DNA from: Novosphingobium colocasiae
Lineage (GTDB): Bacteria; Pseudomonadota; Alphaproteobacteria; Sphingomonadales; Sphingomonadaceae
DNA length: 64,000 nucleotides
Reading direction: 5' to 3'
Assembly (NCBI RefSeq): GCF_014652555.1
Contig: NZ_BMZA01000014.1
Location: 19,568-83,567 of the forward strand
Shown here: positions 50,726-59,867 of the stretch, one piece after another
Layout: every line of letters begins with the position of its first letter
Position numbering within the stretch: the first letter of the stretch is position 1
Translations under genes and position numbers: made by a program
The notes under the pieces: generated by a model
The model's input: the letters and a program-made list of their open reading frames with translations, nothing else
Database searches by the model: none
What the model was told of the DNA's origin: nothing

Positions 50726-51949
50726 TTACCGCCGCAGTTCCAGATTGTAGACATCGGCAAAGTTGAAATCCTTGGCGACGAAAATGCCGACCTCCTCGCC
50801 CTGGTTCTTCTTCAGCACCGGCCGGATATTGATATTGTTCTGCAGGGCGATCGCCGCACCCTCGCTCGGCGCCCGCGTCACATTGTTGAAATTGCCATTG
50901 CCGCTCGAGGCGGCTTGCCCAGCGATATAGGCGGCATCATCGACCAGCGAGAGCAGCAGGGCGCCACCAAAACGCGCCCAGAAGAAGCTGTCGACCGCGC
51001 CTGCAAGCCCGGCTCGGCCGAGGGCATCGGAGCCAGGCGAGGCAAGATCGATCCGCACGCCCTGGGGCGTTACCGCTCGCGTCCAGAGGACGAACAGGCG
51101 ATTTTGCCCTTGCTGGATGCCGCCGCGATATTCGCCGAGAACGCGCGTGCCCTTTTCCATGAGTACGACCCGGCCATTCTCGGAATAGACGTCTCGCGGG
51201 ATCAGGCAGGACGTGTAACCGGGCTGCGCGGAATTGATGGCGGTTTGCAGGATACAGGGGATCAACGTGCCCGCCGTAATCAGAAAGTTGCGGTTCGGCA
51301 GCATCGAGGCCCGCGCTTCCCCGATCGATGAGCTTTGCCGCAAAAGATCGAGCGCGTTGGGCGCCCTGCCCTCGCCGCTCTCTGGCGCTCCGGCAGCGTT
51401 GTCGGGCGCTTCGCCGGCAGCCCCTGCAGCTGTGGGCGCGCCAGCCTCGCGGCCAAGATCGCGACCTCCATAGGCGATCAGCGTGGACCGCCGCGCCTGC
51501 TCGGCAAGCGTTGGCCGAGCGGCACTGGTCCCGCTCGGTGCCGCGCCCGGCTGCATGGCGGGCACAATTTGGCCTTCAGGTCCGGGAACGCCAGCTGCAG
51601 GATTGAGCACCGGCGCATTGGGATCCGCGTCGGCTGCCCCGAGCGGCCGGCGTTGAGGCGCGACCGCAGCATAATCGACGGTTTCCCGAGCGACGATATC
51701 GGGTCGTTCCCGGGCTGCACCTGCCGGCGCGGTGAGGTCACGAGACGAGGATTGCTGGCCCGTGCCGGAATTCACCCAGAGAATACCCAGGACCATTGCC
51801 GTGCCGGCGAAGATCAGCGCGGTGTTGCGCCGCGCGGGCGTCGTGCCGCCGATCGGCTCGATTCCCCGCTCGTGAAGGATTTCGTGCCTTTCGGGCGTTG
51901 GATCGGCACCTGGCAGCGGGCGCACGACAGGGGACGGTTCATCGGCCAT
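50726..51949 (-). CDS. virB10: VirB10 core-complex protein
   Basis: This 407-residue protein spans both membranes in the T4SS core. It has a short cytoplasmic N-terminus, one transmembrane helix (about residues 44-60, LIFAGTAMVLGILWV) and a long proline- and alanine-rich periplasmic linker. The C-terminal VirB10/TrbI domain holds FLITAGTLIPCILQTAINS and RVLGEYRGGIQQGQNRLFVLW, with the antenna loop near IASPGSDALGRAGL-like residues. It passes energy signals from the ATPases to the outer-membrane ring. The ATG lies 3 bases beyond the virB9 stop. All expected regions are present. Confidence 0.94.
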   Translation of the reverse strand: MADEPSPVVRPLPGADPTPERHEILHERGIEPIGGTTPARRNTALIFAGTAMVLGILWVNSGTGQQSSSRDLTAPAGAARERPDIVARETVDYAAVAPQRRPLGAADADPNAPVLNPAAGVPGPEGQIVPAMQPGAAPSGTSAARPTLAEQARRSTLIAYGGRDLGREAGAPTAAGAAGEAPDNAAGAPESGEGRAPNALDLLRQSSSIGEARASMLPNRNFLITAGTLIPCILQTAINSAQPGYTSCLIPRDVYSENGRVVLMEKGTRVLGEYRGGIQQGQNRLFVLWTRAVTPQGVRIDLASPGSDALGRAGLAGAVDSFFWARFGGALLLSLVDDAAYIAGQAASSGNGNFNNVTRAPSEGAAIALQNNINIRPVLKKNQGEEVGIFVAKDFNFADVYNLELRR

Positions 51950-51952
51950 GGT

Positions 51953-52810
51953 TCATTCCTGCGGATGGGTGATGGTGCGCTCGACGTGAGGCGATTCGGT
52001 ATTCGTTCCATGATCGACGCCATAAGGTTCGGGCGCCTGGTTATAGATGCACAGCACCTCGCCGCCCCGGCGCAGGCGCAGTTGGCGCGCCACCAAATGA
52101 ACGACGACGAATTCGTCACGAACGTCGAACGGAACCAGCGTTTCGGACCCGTCTGACCTCACCAGATAAATGGCAGGAACTTCCCGGTTCGCCGGAAACC
52201 GCAGCACTGTGAATTGGCCATTGTCGGAGACCTCCGATGGCTGCAAATCGCTCGAACCCTGAACCTTATAATTCATGTTGCGCGACCCCTCGATCACCGC
52301 ATGGTCGAGGGCACCGCGAACAGCCTGGGCCTCCAGAGCCGCCGCTTGCATCGCGATCTGTGCCGCTCTCAGGCGGTCGGCCCGCGCCGCCTCATCTCGC
52401 GGATAGCGGAAGCGCACCTGGAAATAGGCCTGGCCGTTGCGGCCGGTGATCGGACCACTGCGAGCCGTGAGTTCAAAGGCATAGCTTCTTAAGGTTCCGC
52501 CGCGAGACGTGGTGACGATAAGGTTGGTCGGTCCAGCGCGTTCGCGCGGCTTGAGGAACAGGATGTGGCCGGCCACCGCCACCTCCCAGGAGACGGTGTC
52601 GCCCAGCGCTACGTGTTGGATCGTCTCGTCCTCGCTGAGGACAATCTGGGTTGCTGTCCGGAAGGTCCCGACGATGCGATAGACCTGCGCTTCCTCATAA
52701 TCGACGAACTTGACGCGCGGGTCAGACGCAGCGCCATGCGGGACCTCGACCGCATGGGCAGCAGACGGGGATGCAAACGCGATGATAACCGCAGCGACCA
52801 ATGTTTTCAT
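51953..52810 (-). CDS. virB9: VirB9 core-complex protein
   Basis: This 285-residue periplasmic protein has a signal peptide (MKTLVAAVIIAFASPSAAHAVE). The N-terminal domain holds VKFVDYEEAQVYRIVG and the C-terminal VirB9/CagX beta-domain holds GQFTVLRFPANREVPAIYLV. With VirB7 and VirB10 it builds the outer-membrane ring. Its ATG overlaps the virB8 stop (ATGA). Length and domain order are as expected, so the assignment is secure by position and sequence. Confidence 0.93.
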   Translation of the reverse strand: MKTLVAAVIIAFASPSAAHAVEVPHGAASDPRVKFVDYEEAQVYRIVGTFRTATQIVLSEDETIQHVALGDTVSWEVAVAGHILFLKPRERAGPTNLIVTTSRGGTLRSYAFELTARSGPITGRNGQAYFQVRFRYPRDEAARADRLRAAQIAMQAAALEAQAVRGALDHAVIEGSRNMNYKVQGSSDLQPSEVSDNGQFTVLRFPANREVPAIYLVRSDGSETLVPFDVRDEFVVVHLVARQLRLRRGGEVLCIYNQAPEPYGVDHGTNTESPHVERTITHPQE

Positions 52811-53505
52811 CGGACCACCTCCGGGTCGGAGCGGTAATTCTCGACCTGGAAGCCGAGCGGGTTCCGATAGCGATCACCTTCGGCCATCGGCGCGTTGGCA
52901 TAGGCGAAAGTGACCGTGGCGATCCAATCGCTGCTCTGCGTATCCGTCTCGGTCTGGACGATCCGTGTGAATCGCACATTGGCAACCCGATCATTGATGA
53001 AGGCGATGTTGCGCACCCGCGCCTGGACGACTGCGTTTTTCCCCCAGGCGTTCTGGGGACTGGCAGCATTGTTGTTGCTGAAGAAGCGTGCCCAGCGCTG
53101 CTGCTCCGCCGGCTGCGACAGGATTGTCACGAAGCGGAAATTCTCCTCGGCAGCCGCCGGTATCCAGCTTTCGCGTGTGCGCACATATTGCGCGAGAAAG
53201 TATTTGGTGACCGCTTCATCATAGCGCATCGGCCGCTGGGTCAGCGCCGTTTGGACATCCACCGCGCCTGTCGTCTGATTGACCCGAATGACATAGGGCG
53301 CGACAGTCTTGAGCGGAGCCAGCGCGGCGACGGCAAAAATGGATGCGGCTGCAAGGACCGAGGTTACCGCCGCCACGGTCCACGCCACACGCGTCGATCG
53401 CAATGCCGATCGAACCCTGTCCTGGTCCCAGCTTCGCGCTTCCCGGAAATAGCGCTTGAGCCCGGAAGCAGGCACCGCCTCCGCGCCATCGTCAGCAACT
53501 CGCAT
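52807..53505 (-). CDS. virB8: VirB8 inner-membrane assembly protein
   Basis: This 232-residue bitopic protein has one transmembrane segment (about residues 40-62, VAWTVAAVTSVLAAASIFAV) followed by the NTF2-like periplasmic VirB8 domain (APYVIRVNQTTGAVDV, YVRTRESWIP). VirB8 links the inner-membrane complex to the core. I start at ATG 53505 because AAGGGA precedes it and family similarity begins there; an ATG at 53541 is also in frame. The start lies inside the end of virB7 and the stop overlaps virB9, consistent with tight coupling through the operon. Confidence 0.92.
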   Translation of the reverse strand: MRVADDGAEAVPASGLKRYFREARSWDQDRVRSALRSTRVAWTVAAVTSVLAAASIFAVAALAPLKTVAPYVIRVNQTTGAVDVQTALTQRPMRYDEAVTKYFLAQYVRTRESWIPAAAEENFRFVTILSQPAEQQRWARFFSNNNAASPQNAWGKNAVVQARVRNIAFINDRVANVRFTRIVQTETDTQSSDWIATVTFAYANAPMAEGDRYRNPLGFQVENYRSDPEVVR

Positions 53506-53833
53506 ATCGAATGTCCCTTGGCGCAAAGGAAACCTTATCATCCGGAGGCGCTGGCACCGCGGGCGGAGGCGGTGGATCGCTCACCTGCGGATGAGACAAG
53601 GGAGGAATGGGCGGCGCAGGGCGCGGCGCTGTAGTCGCCGGCACCGGCGATCCGGGCAGGACGCTCCCATAGATATTCACGTCCCGCAGATGGTGCCCGT
53701 TGCAAACGGCCAGCTTCTTGGGTCCGGATGCGCATGCCGCGAGGCCCAGCAATGGGAGGGCACCCATCAGACAGAACGTAACCGGACGGATGGTGAACGT
53801 CGATTTTCGTGGAAAGGGCAAAGTCATGATCAT
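53492..53833 (-). CDS. virB7: VirB7-like lipoprotein
   Basis: This 113-residue protein has a lipoprotein signal with lipobox LLGLAAC (Cys near residue 34) and a second cysteine soon after (AVCNGHH), which can pair with VirB9. A very proline-rich C-terminal half follows (VPATTAPRPAPPIPPL, DPPPPPAVPAPP). It is longer than classical VirB7 (about 50-60 residues), but position between virB6 and virB8 and the lipobox support the role. Two ATGs (53833 and 53827) are possible. Lipidation anchors the core complex in the outer membrane. Confidence 0.78.
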   Translation of the reverse strand: MIMTLPFPRKSTFTIRPVTFCLMGALPLLGLAACASGPKKLAVCNGHHLRDVNIYGSVLPGSPVPATTAPRPAPPIPPLSHPQVSDPPPPPAVPAPPDDKVSFAPRDIRYASC

Positions 53834-53839
53834 GTCTCG

Positions 53840-54784
53840 CTATGCCGCTTCGATGGAGCCACCACGGCGAGCGGCGCGCTCCAGATTGCGGCTGTTGCGC
53901 GCAATGCGGCGTTGTCGGAAGGGAGATGCCATCGTCCCCCAGGCGGTCCCGGCGAAGGCACCAACCCCGGCGGCGGCCCCGCCCGCAATGCCGGTGGCGA
54001 TGGCCGGAGCCTGGAAGAAGAATATGGTCCCGAGAAAGAGATAGACCGCGAAAAGAACCGCACCGATTGTCACATCAGCTTTTGATTCGGCAGCTGCGAT
54101 TGCGATGCTGCCCAAATCAGAAATGAGCGTCGTAATCGCGATGATCACTCCCATGAGAACTATGTAGTTGAAGACTTGCCCGAGCCATCCATGAAAGAAG
54201 CGGCGCGTAGGTTCGAACAATGCAAGTGCAATGAAAATTGGCCCGATGGCGATAACGATGGCCAGCGCTATTTTGGCAAAAATAGTAATTGCGAAACCGA
54301 TCGCGGCGGATAATCCTGCCAGCGCGTATATGCAAACGGCTAGTGCGATCAGCACCAAGCGCATCGGATTAATTTCAATGTACGTCGCAGCTTTGGCGCG
54401 AATTATGAGAACTATGCTGTCGGCTTGATTGAAGTAGTCATCAAATGCGGCGCCCACGCTGGTGATGGTCCGCCCGGAGAGTGCCTGCGAGAGTGCGTCC
54501 GGCATCCCATGAAAAAGAGGTGTGGTGATCCACTCGGAATAGGCGACCGTCGTTGCGGCAATATACAGCAGGCAGAGCTTGACCATCCGGTAGAACAGTT
54601 CGCCCCAGGGTTCGCTAATGATACCGCGCATCACCATGTAGCCGAACAAAGCGATATAAATGACAAGCCCGACGGCGAGTGGTCCGCGAACGACCTCAAC
54701 TACGTTTTGAAGACGCTCGTTGAGGAACAGGTCCAACTGATTGTCGACCTGCATATAGAAATCGTTGAACAGTGTAGACGCCAT
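53840..54784 (-). CDS. virB6: VirB6/TrbL-like polytopic channel protein
   Basis: This 314-residue inner-membrane protein has five or more hydrophobic helices (for example GLVIYIALFGYMVMRGI, VLIALAVCIYALAGLSAAIGF, IALAIVIAIGPIFIALALF, FNYIVLMGVIIAITTLI). The stretch TRRFFHGWLGQVFNY is characteristic of VirB6. VirB6 forms part of the DNA path through the inner membrane. The GC content of its coding sequence is visibly lower than that of the neighbouring vir genes. It is flanked by virB7 and an EexN-like lipoprotein gene. Confidence 0.92.
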   Translation of the reverse strand: MASTLFNDFYMQVDNQLDLFLNERLQNVVEVVRGPLAVGLVIYIALFGYMVMRGIISEPWGELFYRMVKLCLLYIAATTVAYSEWITTPLFHGMPDALSQALSGRTITSVGAAFDDYFNQADSIVLIIRAKAATYIEINPMRLVLIALAVCIYALAGLSAAIGFAITIFAKIALAIVIAIGPIFIALALFEPTRRFFHGWLGQVFNYIVLMGVIIAITTLISDLGSIAIAAAESKADVTIGAVLFAVYLFLGTIFFFQAPAIATGIAGGAAAGVGAFAGTAWGTMASPFRQRRIARNSRNLERAARRGGSIEAA

Positions 54785-54801
54785 TGTGTGTCAGCTCGCC
54801 G

Positions 54802-55005
54802 TCAAAGTGACCGCTTCAGTTCATCGAGATCTTTAACGTCCTGAGCATTTACGCACTCGCGGGAACTTGGATGGGTCCCATTCGCGCAGTCCCTAAGCGT
54901 TTGATTCCGCAGATCGGTGTTACTGCGATATTCATCTTTTCCGGTCGGCGGTTTGCAGCCGAGCAAGCCAACCAAAGTAACGCTTACGACAATGGCCCGG
55001 AGCAT
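54802..55005 (-). CDS. EexN-like entry-exclusion lipoprotein
   Basis: This 67-residue lipoprotein has lipobox LLGC (Cys 17) and a small conserved body EYRSNTDLRNQTLRDCANG...RECVNAQDV, matching EexN-family proteins encoded beside virB5/virB6 in P-type T4SS operons. Such proteins stop a cell from receiving a second copy of its own plasmid. Two further cysteines probably form a disulfide in the periplasm. The ATG overlaps the virB5 stop (TAATG). Coding GC is lower than in most neighbours, as in virB6. Function is by family resemblance; a structural pilus role is less likely. Confidence 0.75.
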   Translation of the reverse strand: MLRAIVVSVTLVGLLGCKPPTGKDEYRSNTDLRNQTLRDCANGTHPSSRECVNAQDVKDLDELKRSL

Positions 55006-55721
55006 TACGAGCCTCCCAAACTTGCAGACAGGTCGGCTAAATCCTGCTCATCGTCGCGCTGCATTTGAAGACGACGTTCTGACTCCTGGCGCATCCTCAG
55101 CGCCTGCAATTGCAGGGTATCATTCTGGATGTGGGCGTTCTCGACCCCTACCCTTGCCTGGATGTCCATGACCTGTTTCGCGTCCGAAGCCGTATCGAGC
55201 GAGGTTCGCAGTTCTTCCAAGCCCGTTGTGCGTTGGGCCGAGACGCCATAGGCTGACTCCGCGATCGCGGCATCGCGGGCGGCTAGATCGCCATTTCGCA
55301 ACAGGGTGTCGCGCGACGCGCGCTCATAGGCTGAGGCGCCTGGCCGCAGGTCCGGCAGCGCAATGCGGTTGGCATCGCGAATCCGGGTCGCGGCACTGCC
55401 AAGCGATCCCAGGCTGGCATTGTCCGACGACATCAACCTGCCGAGGTCGCGGGCCTCGCGCGGCAGCAGATGGCGCATCGTGTCGGTGGAAAGCGACGGG
55501 GCAATGCCGTTGACGTCGGTGACCTGATTGAAGCTGCCGTAGAGCTGCTTGGCCTCGGCGATCTGCTCCTTGCCCTGCTCGATCATTGACAGGGTGTTCT
55601 TGACCGTGGCGAGCGCCTGCAAATAGCCAGAGCTGTCATAGACCGGTATGCCTTGGGCGGCGGCCGGACCTGCTGTTCCCAGGATAATCGCACCGATCCC
55701 TGCGATTTTGCCTTTACGCAT
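55005..55721 (-). CDS. virB5: VirB5 minor pilin
   Basis: This 238-residue secreted protein has a signal peptide (KIAGIGAIILGTAGPAAAQG) and a long alpha-helical VirB5 body (LATVKNTLSMIEQGKEQIAEAKQLYGSFNQ, then paired helices to the C-terminus). VirB5 caps the conjugative pilus and helps contact recipients. It starts 3 bases after virB4 and overlaps the EexN-like gene by one base. The helical heptad pattern near TLQLQALRMRQESERRLQMQ is normal for the family. Confidence 0.9.
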   Translation of the reverse strand: MRKGKIAGIGAIILGTAGPAAAQGIPVYDSSGYLQALATVKNTLSMIEQGKEQIAEAKQLYGSFNQVTDVNGIAPSLSTDTMRHLLPREARDLGRLMSSDNASLGSLGSAATRIRDANRIALPDLRPGASAYERASRDTLLRNGDLAARDAAIAESAYGVSAQRTTGLEELRTSLDTASDAKQVMDIQARVGVENAHIQNDTLQLQALRMRQESERRLQMQRDDEQDLADLSASLGGS

Positions 55722-55724
55722 AGC

Positions 55725-58136
55725 TCATCCTTTCCTGCTCGATGGAGACCGACGCTGCTGGTGAAAGAGGGGCAGCCAGTTTTCGGGATCGTCGCCGACC
55801 TCGGCGCGGATAGCGTCGAGCAGCGTGACGGTTTCCGTGGTGCCCGAGAGCACGGCGAGTTCGTCGGAGAGACCGCCAAGATCGAGCTCGACGACGATCG
55901 AGTCGTGACCTTGTTTGACCAGAAACCGGCGGGATTCCGGATTCAGATCGTGGCGGATGAGCTTGAATTCCGCCTGGGTCAGACCCAGTCCATCGACATA
56001 GTCCGTCTCGCGGCCATAGGGGTTGGGCAGTAATATCTTGGTCGCAACCTGCTCCATGATGCTGTGCGAAATGTCCGAACGCAGCGCATCCGCAGGGCTT
56101 TGCGTGCCGAAGACAAGAAAGGCATTCTGCTTGCGGTAGGTCTTAAGGCCGTCCTGCGCGAAAGCGCGGAAGGCGTCGTCACCCAAGGCCTTCCAGAATT
56201 CGTCGATGTCGATCACAAGCCGCCGACCGTCGAGGAGACCGTCGATCCGGTGAAACATGTACATCATGAGCGGCGTGCGGACTTCGGGGTTATCGAGAAA
56301 ATCCGTCATGTCGAAGCCGACAAACGCCGCCTCGAGCGATAGAGCGTCGATCTCATTGTCGAACACCCAGCCGAGCGAACCGCCCCGCGCCCATTTCTCC
56401 AGCCGAGCGCCGATGCCTTCCGGGTCGCGCTGGCCGAGCAGCTGGCGAAGCGCGAGAATTGAACGGTCCTCCGGCGCGAGGCGCCCGAGCGAGGCTAGCC
56501 CCTCGTCGATCATGCGTTCCTGCGTAACCCCTAGCTGACCTCCGACCGGCGTCACCAGCTGCCGGATCAGGCGCCCCAGGAAGACAAGATTGCGCGGACC
56601 ATAGTCGAGCGCCCGCAGGGGCGCGAAACCTGTAGGCTCCCCATTCTTCAGCGTCAGATAGATCCCGCCCGCGGACCGGACATAAATCTCCGCGCCGCGG
56701 TCCTTATCGATGAAAATCTGCTGCGCGCCCGTCTTCTCAAGCTGCGCCATCAGAAAATTCTGGACGACGGTCTTGCCCGCGCCGGAAGGACCAATAATCA
56801 GTGTGTGGCCCAAATCGCCGACATGGAAGTTGAAATAATAGGGCGATTGCGCGGCCGTCTTCATCATAGCGATCGCAGGCCCCCAATGGTTCCCCTTGGC
56901 CCGGCCTGCGGGATAGGTATGGAACGGCGCCAAGGCAGCAAAATTGCGCGAGGTGATCGCCGCCGGCCGCGCCCGCCATGCAAAATTTCCAGGCAGCTGC
57001 GCCCAGAACGCCGCTTCGAGCGCTGGTCCTTCGCGCGCCGCCACCAAACCAGCATCGGCCAGCGCCGCGCGCGCGGCCGAGAGATTGTCGGCAAGCAGCC
57101 TTTGGCTCTCGGCGAAGACCGCCAGCGAGAAATGATGCTCCCCGAGCACGAACCGGTTGCTTTGCAGATCGTCGGCGGCATCGGCGAGATCGAGCGCCTG
57201 GCTCGCTGCGGCATCCTCGGTCGAGGCCATCTGGTTTTGCCGGCGGCGTAGACGTTCGGCTGCCCGCGCCTTGCCCATGAAGGTGAAGGATTGCGAGACG
57301 ACGAAGGCGAAATCCTGGCCGAGCAAGGCATTCATCTGTCCCGGGCGCGTCAGCGCGGGATACTCTCTGATCCCGAAGATACCTTGCCAGCGGCTTGCGT
57401 CATGGGCGCGGATCTCGACCGTCTCGCGTCCGAAAATCACGCGCTCGCCATAAAGCGCGGATCCCAGATGACCGCGGACGAGCGGAACCCTGGATCGCGC
57501 ACCCATCATCACTTGCTCGAGCACCTCAAGCGGGGCGGAGAAGATCAGGCCATTATGCTCGTAGAGAGCAAGGCGCGCCGGACTGCAGCGGCGGAGCAGC
57601 TTCTCGATGTCGCGCGCCTTCTCCTCGAAGCGCGCCAGTTCATCGGGATCGACCTCCTCCTCTGCGGCCTTGGCTTTCGCGATCCGCTTGAGCAGCAGCC
57701 CGGTCCGGTCGGCCGATCCGACTGCCGGACGCATGAGAAGCGTCAGATAATGCTCATTGACGAACATCCGCTTGGCGGTGACGCGCGCCCGATATTTACC
57801 GTCGAGCTCGGCGGCGAACTTTGAGCGGAACTGCCCTTCGGGATAGTCCCCTACGGCTGAGCGGACGATGTGGGTCCAGATCGCAAGCCGATCGTCGGCG
57901 ATGTTGCGCCAAGTGCCGTTGAGCTTCTCGTGCCAATCATTGAGGTGGATCGGATCAGCCGTCTCGAAAGCCAGCCCTTCGAGACGGAACATCATCATGA
58001 GATCGCCGCTATCGAGCGCAATCACATCGGGCGTCACATGGCGGCCATAGGGCAGATAGCGCCCGGGCTCCGCCTCTCGGGCCAGAACCCGCCAGGGCGT
58101 CTTGCGCGGCGGCAGCTGGGCGGCGGCGCTAGCCAC
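55725..58136 (-). CDS. virB4: VirB4 secretion ATPase
   Basis: This 803-residue protein, the largest T4SS ATPase, is needed for pilus assembly and transfer. The N-terminal domain (residues 1-420) is followed by Walker A IIGPSGAGKTVVQNFL (about residue 449), Walker B RRLVIDIDEFWKAL (about 640) and the conserved FGTQSPADALRSDI block. Length and motifs match VirB4/CagE proteins. It overlaps virB3 by 8 bases. No fused VirB3 segment is present, since virB3 is separate upstream. Confidence 0.95.
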   Translation of the reverse strand: MASAAAQLPPRKTPWRVLAREAEPGRYLPYGRHVTPDVIALDSGDLMMMFRLEGLAFETADPIHLNDWHEKLNGTWRNIADDRLAIWTHIVRSAVGDYPEGQFRSKFAAELDGKYRARVTAKRMFVNEHYLTLLMRPAVGSADRTGLLLKRIAKAKAAEEEVDPDELARFEEKARDIEKLLRRCSPARLALYEHNGLIFSAPLEVLEQVMMGARSRVPLVRGHLGSALYGERVIFGRETVEIRAHDASRWQGIFGIREYPALTRPGQMNALLGQDFAFVVSQSFTFMGKARAAERLRRRQNQMASTEDAAASQALDLADAADDLQSNRFVLGEHHFSLAVFAESQRLLADNLSAARAALADAGLVAAREGPALEAAFWAQLPGNFAWRARPAAITSRNFAALAPFHTYPAGRAKGNHWGPAIAMMKTAAQSPYYFNFHVGDLGHTLIIGPSGAGKTVVQNFLMAQLEKTGAQQIFIDKDRGAEIYVRSAGGIYLTLKNGEPTGFAPLRALDYGPRNLVFLGRLIRQLVTPVGGQLGVTQERMIDEGLASLGRLAPEDRSILALRQLLGQRDPEGIGARLEKWARGGSLGWVFDNEIDALSLEAAFVGFDMTDFLDNPEVRTPLMMYMFHRIDGLLDGRRLVIDIDEFWKALGDDAFRAFAQDGLKTYRKQNAFLVFGTQSPADALRSDISHSIMEQVATKILLPNPYGRETDYVDGLGLTQAEFKLIRHDLNPESRRFLVKQGHDSIVVELDLGGLSDELAVLSGTTETVTLLDAIRAEVGDDPENWLPLFHQQRRSPSSRKG

Positions 58137-58479
58137 GCGCGAAGCCCTTGCGCTTCATCCCCGCGACCGGCAGCGGCGAATAGGAACTGCCGCCCCACCA
58201 GCCGCGGTTCCGGCAGCGCGCCTTGGTCAAAGTCCATAACCAGAGCAGGCGAAAGGCATTGGCGTCGTGGCGCACGATGAGGCGCGCCACCGCGAGGCAC
58301 GCGCCACCGATCGCCCCCGCGTAAAGCGGATTGCCGCTGACGATCAGGGTGAGACAAGCAGCAAGTGCGATCGGCAAGGATGCTTCGAGCGGCACGCCCA
58401 GCCACATCGTCGGCCGGGTCACCGCAAGGAAAAGCATTTCCTCGCGCAGCCGCTCGTTCGAGGGCGCGGCCTCCTTCAC
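58129..58479 (-). CDS. virB3: VirB3 inner-membrane protein
   Basis: This 116-residue protein has the VirB3 pattern: a short N-terminal amphipathic region with FLAVTRPTMWLGVPLEAS, then one or two hydrophobic segments (LPIALAACLTLIVSGNPLYAGAIGGACLAV) and a basic C-terminus. The start is taken as GTG 58479, which overlaps the virB2 stop (GTGA); a GTG at 58509 would add ten residues without family likeness. VirB3 works with VirB4 in pilin handling. The C-terminal 30 residues are glycine- and arginine-rich. Confidence 0.88.
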   Translation of the reverse strand: MKEAAPSNERLREEMLFLAVTRPTMWLGVPLEASLPIALAACLTLIVSGNPLYAGAIGGACLAVARLIVRHDANAFRLLWLWTLTKARCRNRGWWGGSSYSPLPVAGMKRKGFARG

Positions 58480-58814
58480 GCGCCACCCGTGATGGTATCG
58501 ACGATCCACTGCGCGCTGAAGACGATGAAAATGCCGACGATGACCGTCACCAAGAGGCCAAGGCTCGCCCGTCCGGTGAAGAACATGAAGCCGACGATGA
58601 CGACAGCGATGACCGCGATCGTCTTGGCAAAGGTTCCCGTCAGCCAGGTCTTGATGTTCTCCGCCATCGAGGTGATGCCGTCCGCGCCTTGCGCATGAGC
58701 AGGATCACTCAGCAGCAACGAGAGAAGCACCGCCAGGCCGACGATGCCGACGATGCGCAGCAAAAGACGCGCCCATTGGGGCTGGGAGCCCAGGCGGGCG
58801 GTGATCGCTGTCAT
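58476..58814 (-). CDS. virB2: VirB2 major pilin
   Basis: This 112-residue prepilin has a long signal region with hydrophobic stretch IVGIVGLAVLLSLLLSDPAHAQG (cleavage after AHA). Two hydrophobic helices follow (TIAVIAVVIVGFMFF and LLVTVIVGIFIVFSAQWIVD) with a short positive loop TGRASLG between them, the standard VirB2/TrbC layout. ATG 58814 overlaps the virB1 stop (ATGA). After cleavage, about 70 residues remain, the usual pilin size. It may be cyclised or remain linear; this cannot be told from sequence. Confidence 0.92.
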   Translation of the reverse strand: MTAITARLGSQPQWARLLLRIVGIVGLAVLLSLLLSDPAHAQGADGITSMAENIKTWLTGTFAKTIAVIAVVIVGFMFFTGRASLGLLVTVIVGIFIVFSAQWIVDTITGGA

Positions 58815-59479
58815 GGATGCTGTCCTTTCTGAGAAGTTGCCCCGTCTCCGAAGACCATGAGCGAGGCTTGCCGGGCCTCTGCGGCGGTGTTCCAGCCCGC
58901 CGGCTGCGGCGCTGCGAGCGCCGAGGGTTGCGGTTTGGCGATCTCCGCGTCGGCAAGCTGGACAGGCCCTAGCATCACAGGCGCTGGACGCCTGCCGCGG
59001 ATTAGGGGGATGACGGTGGACGCGCTGGCATAGACCCGGGCGACATAACCATTCCGAAAGCCGCGCCGCCGATCGCCGGTATTGTAGAGCGAGAGCGCTG
59101 TTGCGATCGCATGGTCCGAACTCTGGGCGGAATGCGCCACCGACTGATAGTTGGTCGTCAACACCCGCGCGGCGGCGGCAAGGTTGCGGCACGGCTCGAA
59201 GGCATCCTCCACCGACAGACCCAGCCATCCGAGGTTGGCGCTGTTGATCTGCCCCAAGCCCAAGTCGATGTTGTAGCCTTGACGAATGAGGCTACGCGCG
59301 GCGGCAATCGCCTGTGCCCTCGTCGCCGGCGCCGGCTTGCGCGCACCCGGACTGTTGACCCCGATCGCCAGCGTGTTGAACCGGCTTTCCGTGTGAACGA
59401 TCGAGATCAGCGTCTCAGGCGCCACGCTTGGCGCGCATGAGCCTGCAAGGGCGAGGAGACTGGCGACGTCGAGGATCAT
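58811..59479 (-). CDS. virB1: VirB1 lytic transglycosylase
   Basis: This 222-residue periplasmic muramidase opens the peptidoglycan for the secretion channel. The SLT domain spans about residues 15-150: ISIVHTESRFNTLAIG with catalytic Glu, GLGQINSANLGWLGLSVEDAF, and ALSLYNTGDRRRGFRNGYV. The C-terminal 60 residues are Pro/Ala-rich and may correspond to the VirB1* segment. The N-terminus is weakly hydrophobic. It is coupled to trbM upstream and virB2 downstream by ATGA overlaps. Confidence 0.92.
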   Translation of the reverse strand: MILDVASLLALAGSCAPSVAPETLISIVHTESRFNTLAIGVNSPGARKPAPATRAQAIAAARSLIRQGYNIDLGLGQINSANLGWLGLSVEDAFEPCRNLAAAARVLTTNYQSVAHSAQSSDHAIATALSLYNTGDRRRGFRNGYVARVYASASTVIPLIRGRRPAPVMLGPVQLADAEIAKPQPSALAAPQPAGWNTAAEARQASLMVFGDGATSQKGQHP

Positions 59480-59817
59480 CGACCGCCGTCCTGCAACCGC
59501 TCGATATTGGCCAGCGAGTAGGTTTCACGGCTCCCATCGCTGAAGGTCATGACAACCCGGCGGTGCGTTGCGGAATCGCGATCGTAGACCTTGGTACGAG
59601 CAACTCCGCCGCCGCTACAGCCGGGAAAAGAGCCGCCGGTGGCCAAGCGCTGCCACAGCTTGGTCATGGGCGCGACGCACTGGGCATATTGCGTCGCGCC
59701 ACCGGGATTGGAAAGGCACAGGAGAACCTGGCAGCCCAACTCATTCGCTTGCGCGGGAGTCGGTTGAAGGGCGGTGCCCATGGCGAGCACCGCCAGGCTG
59801 AGAATCACACGTTGCAT
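59476..59817 (-). CDS. trbM: TrbM-like conjugal transfer protein
   Basis: This 113-residue secreted protein has a signal peptide (VILSLAVLAMGTALQPTPAQA) and the TrbM core LGCQVLLCLSNPGGATQYAQCVAPM, with paired cysteines. A basic and hydrophobic tail follows. TrbM proteins accompany P-type T4SSs and affect pilus formation, but the mechanism is not known. It is the first gene of the T4SS block, only 50 bases after the phyH stop, so the block may be transcribed from the luxI promoter. No separate promoter is obvious in the 50-base gap. Confidence 0.82.
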   Translation of the reverse strand: MQRVILSLAVLAMGTALQPTPAQANELGCQVLLCLSNPGGATQYAQCVAPMTKLWQRLATGGSFPGCSGGGVARTKVYDRDSATHRRVVMTFSDGSRETYSLANIERLQDGGR

Positions 59818-59867
59818 CGGGTCATTCCCCCGCGAGAGACACCTCCCGCGTTGGGAATTGGCGTCGG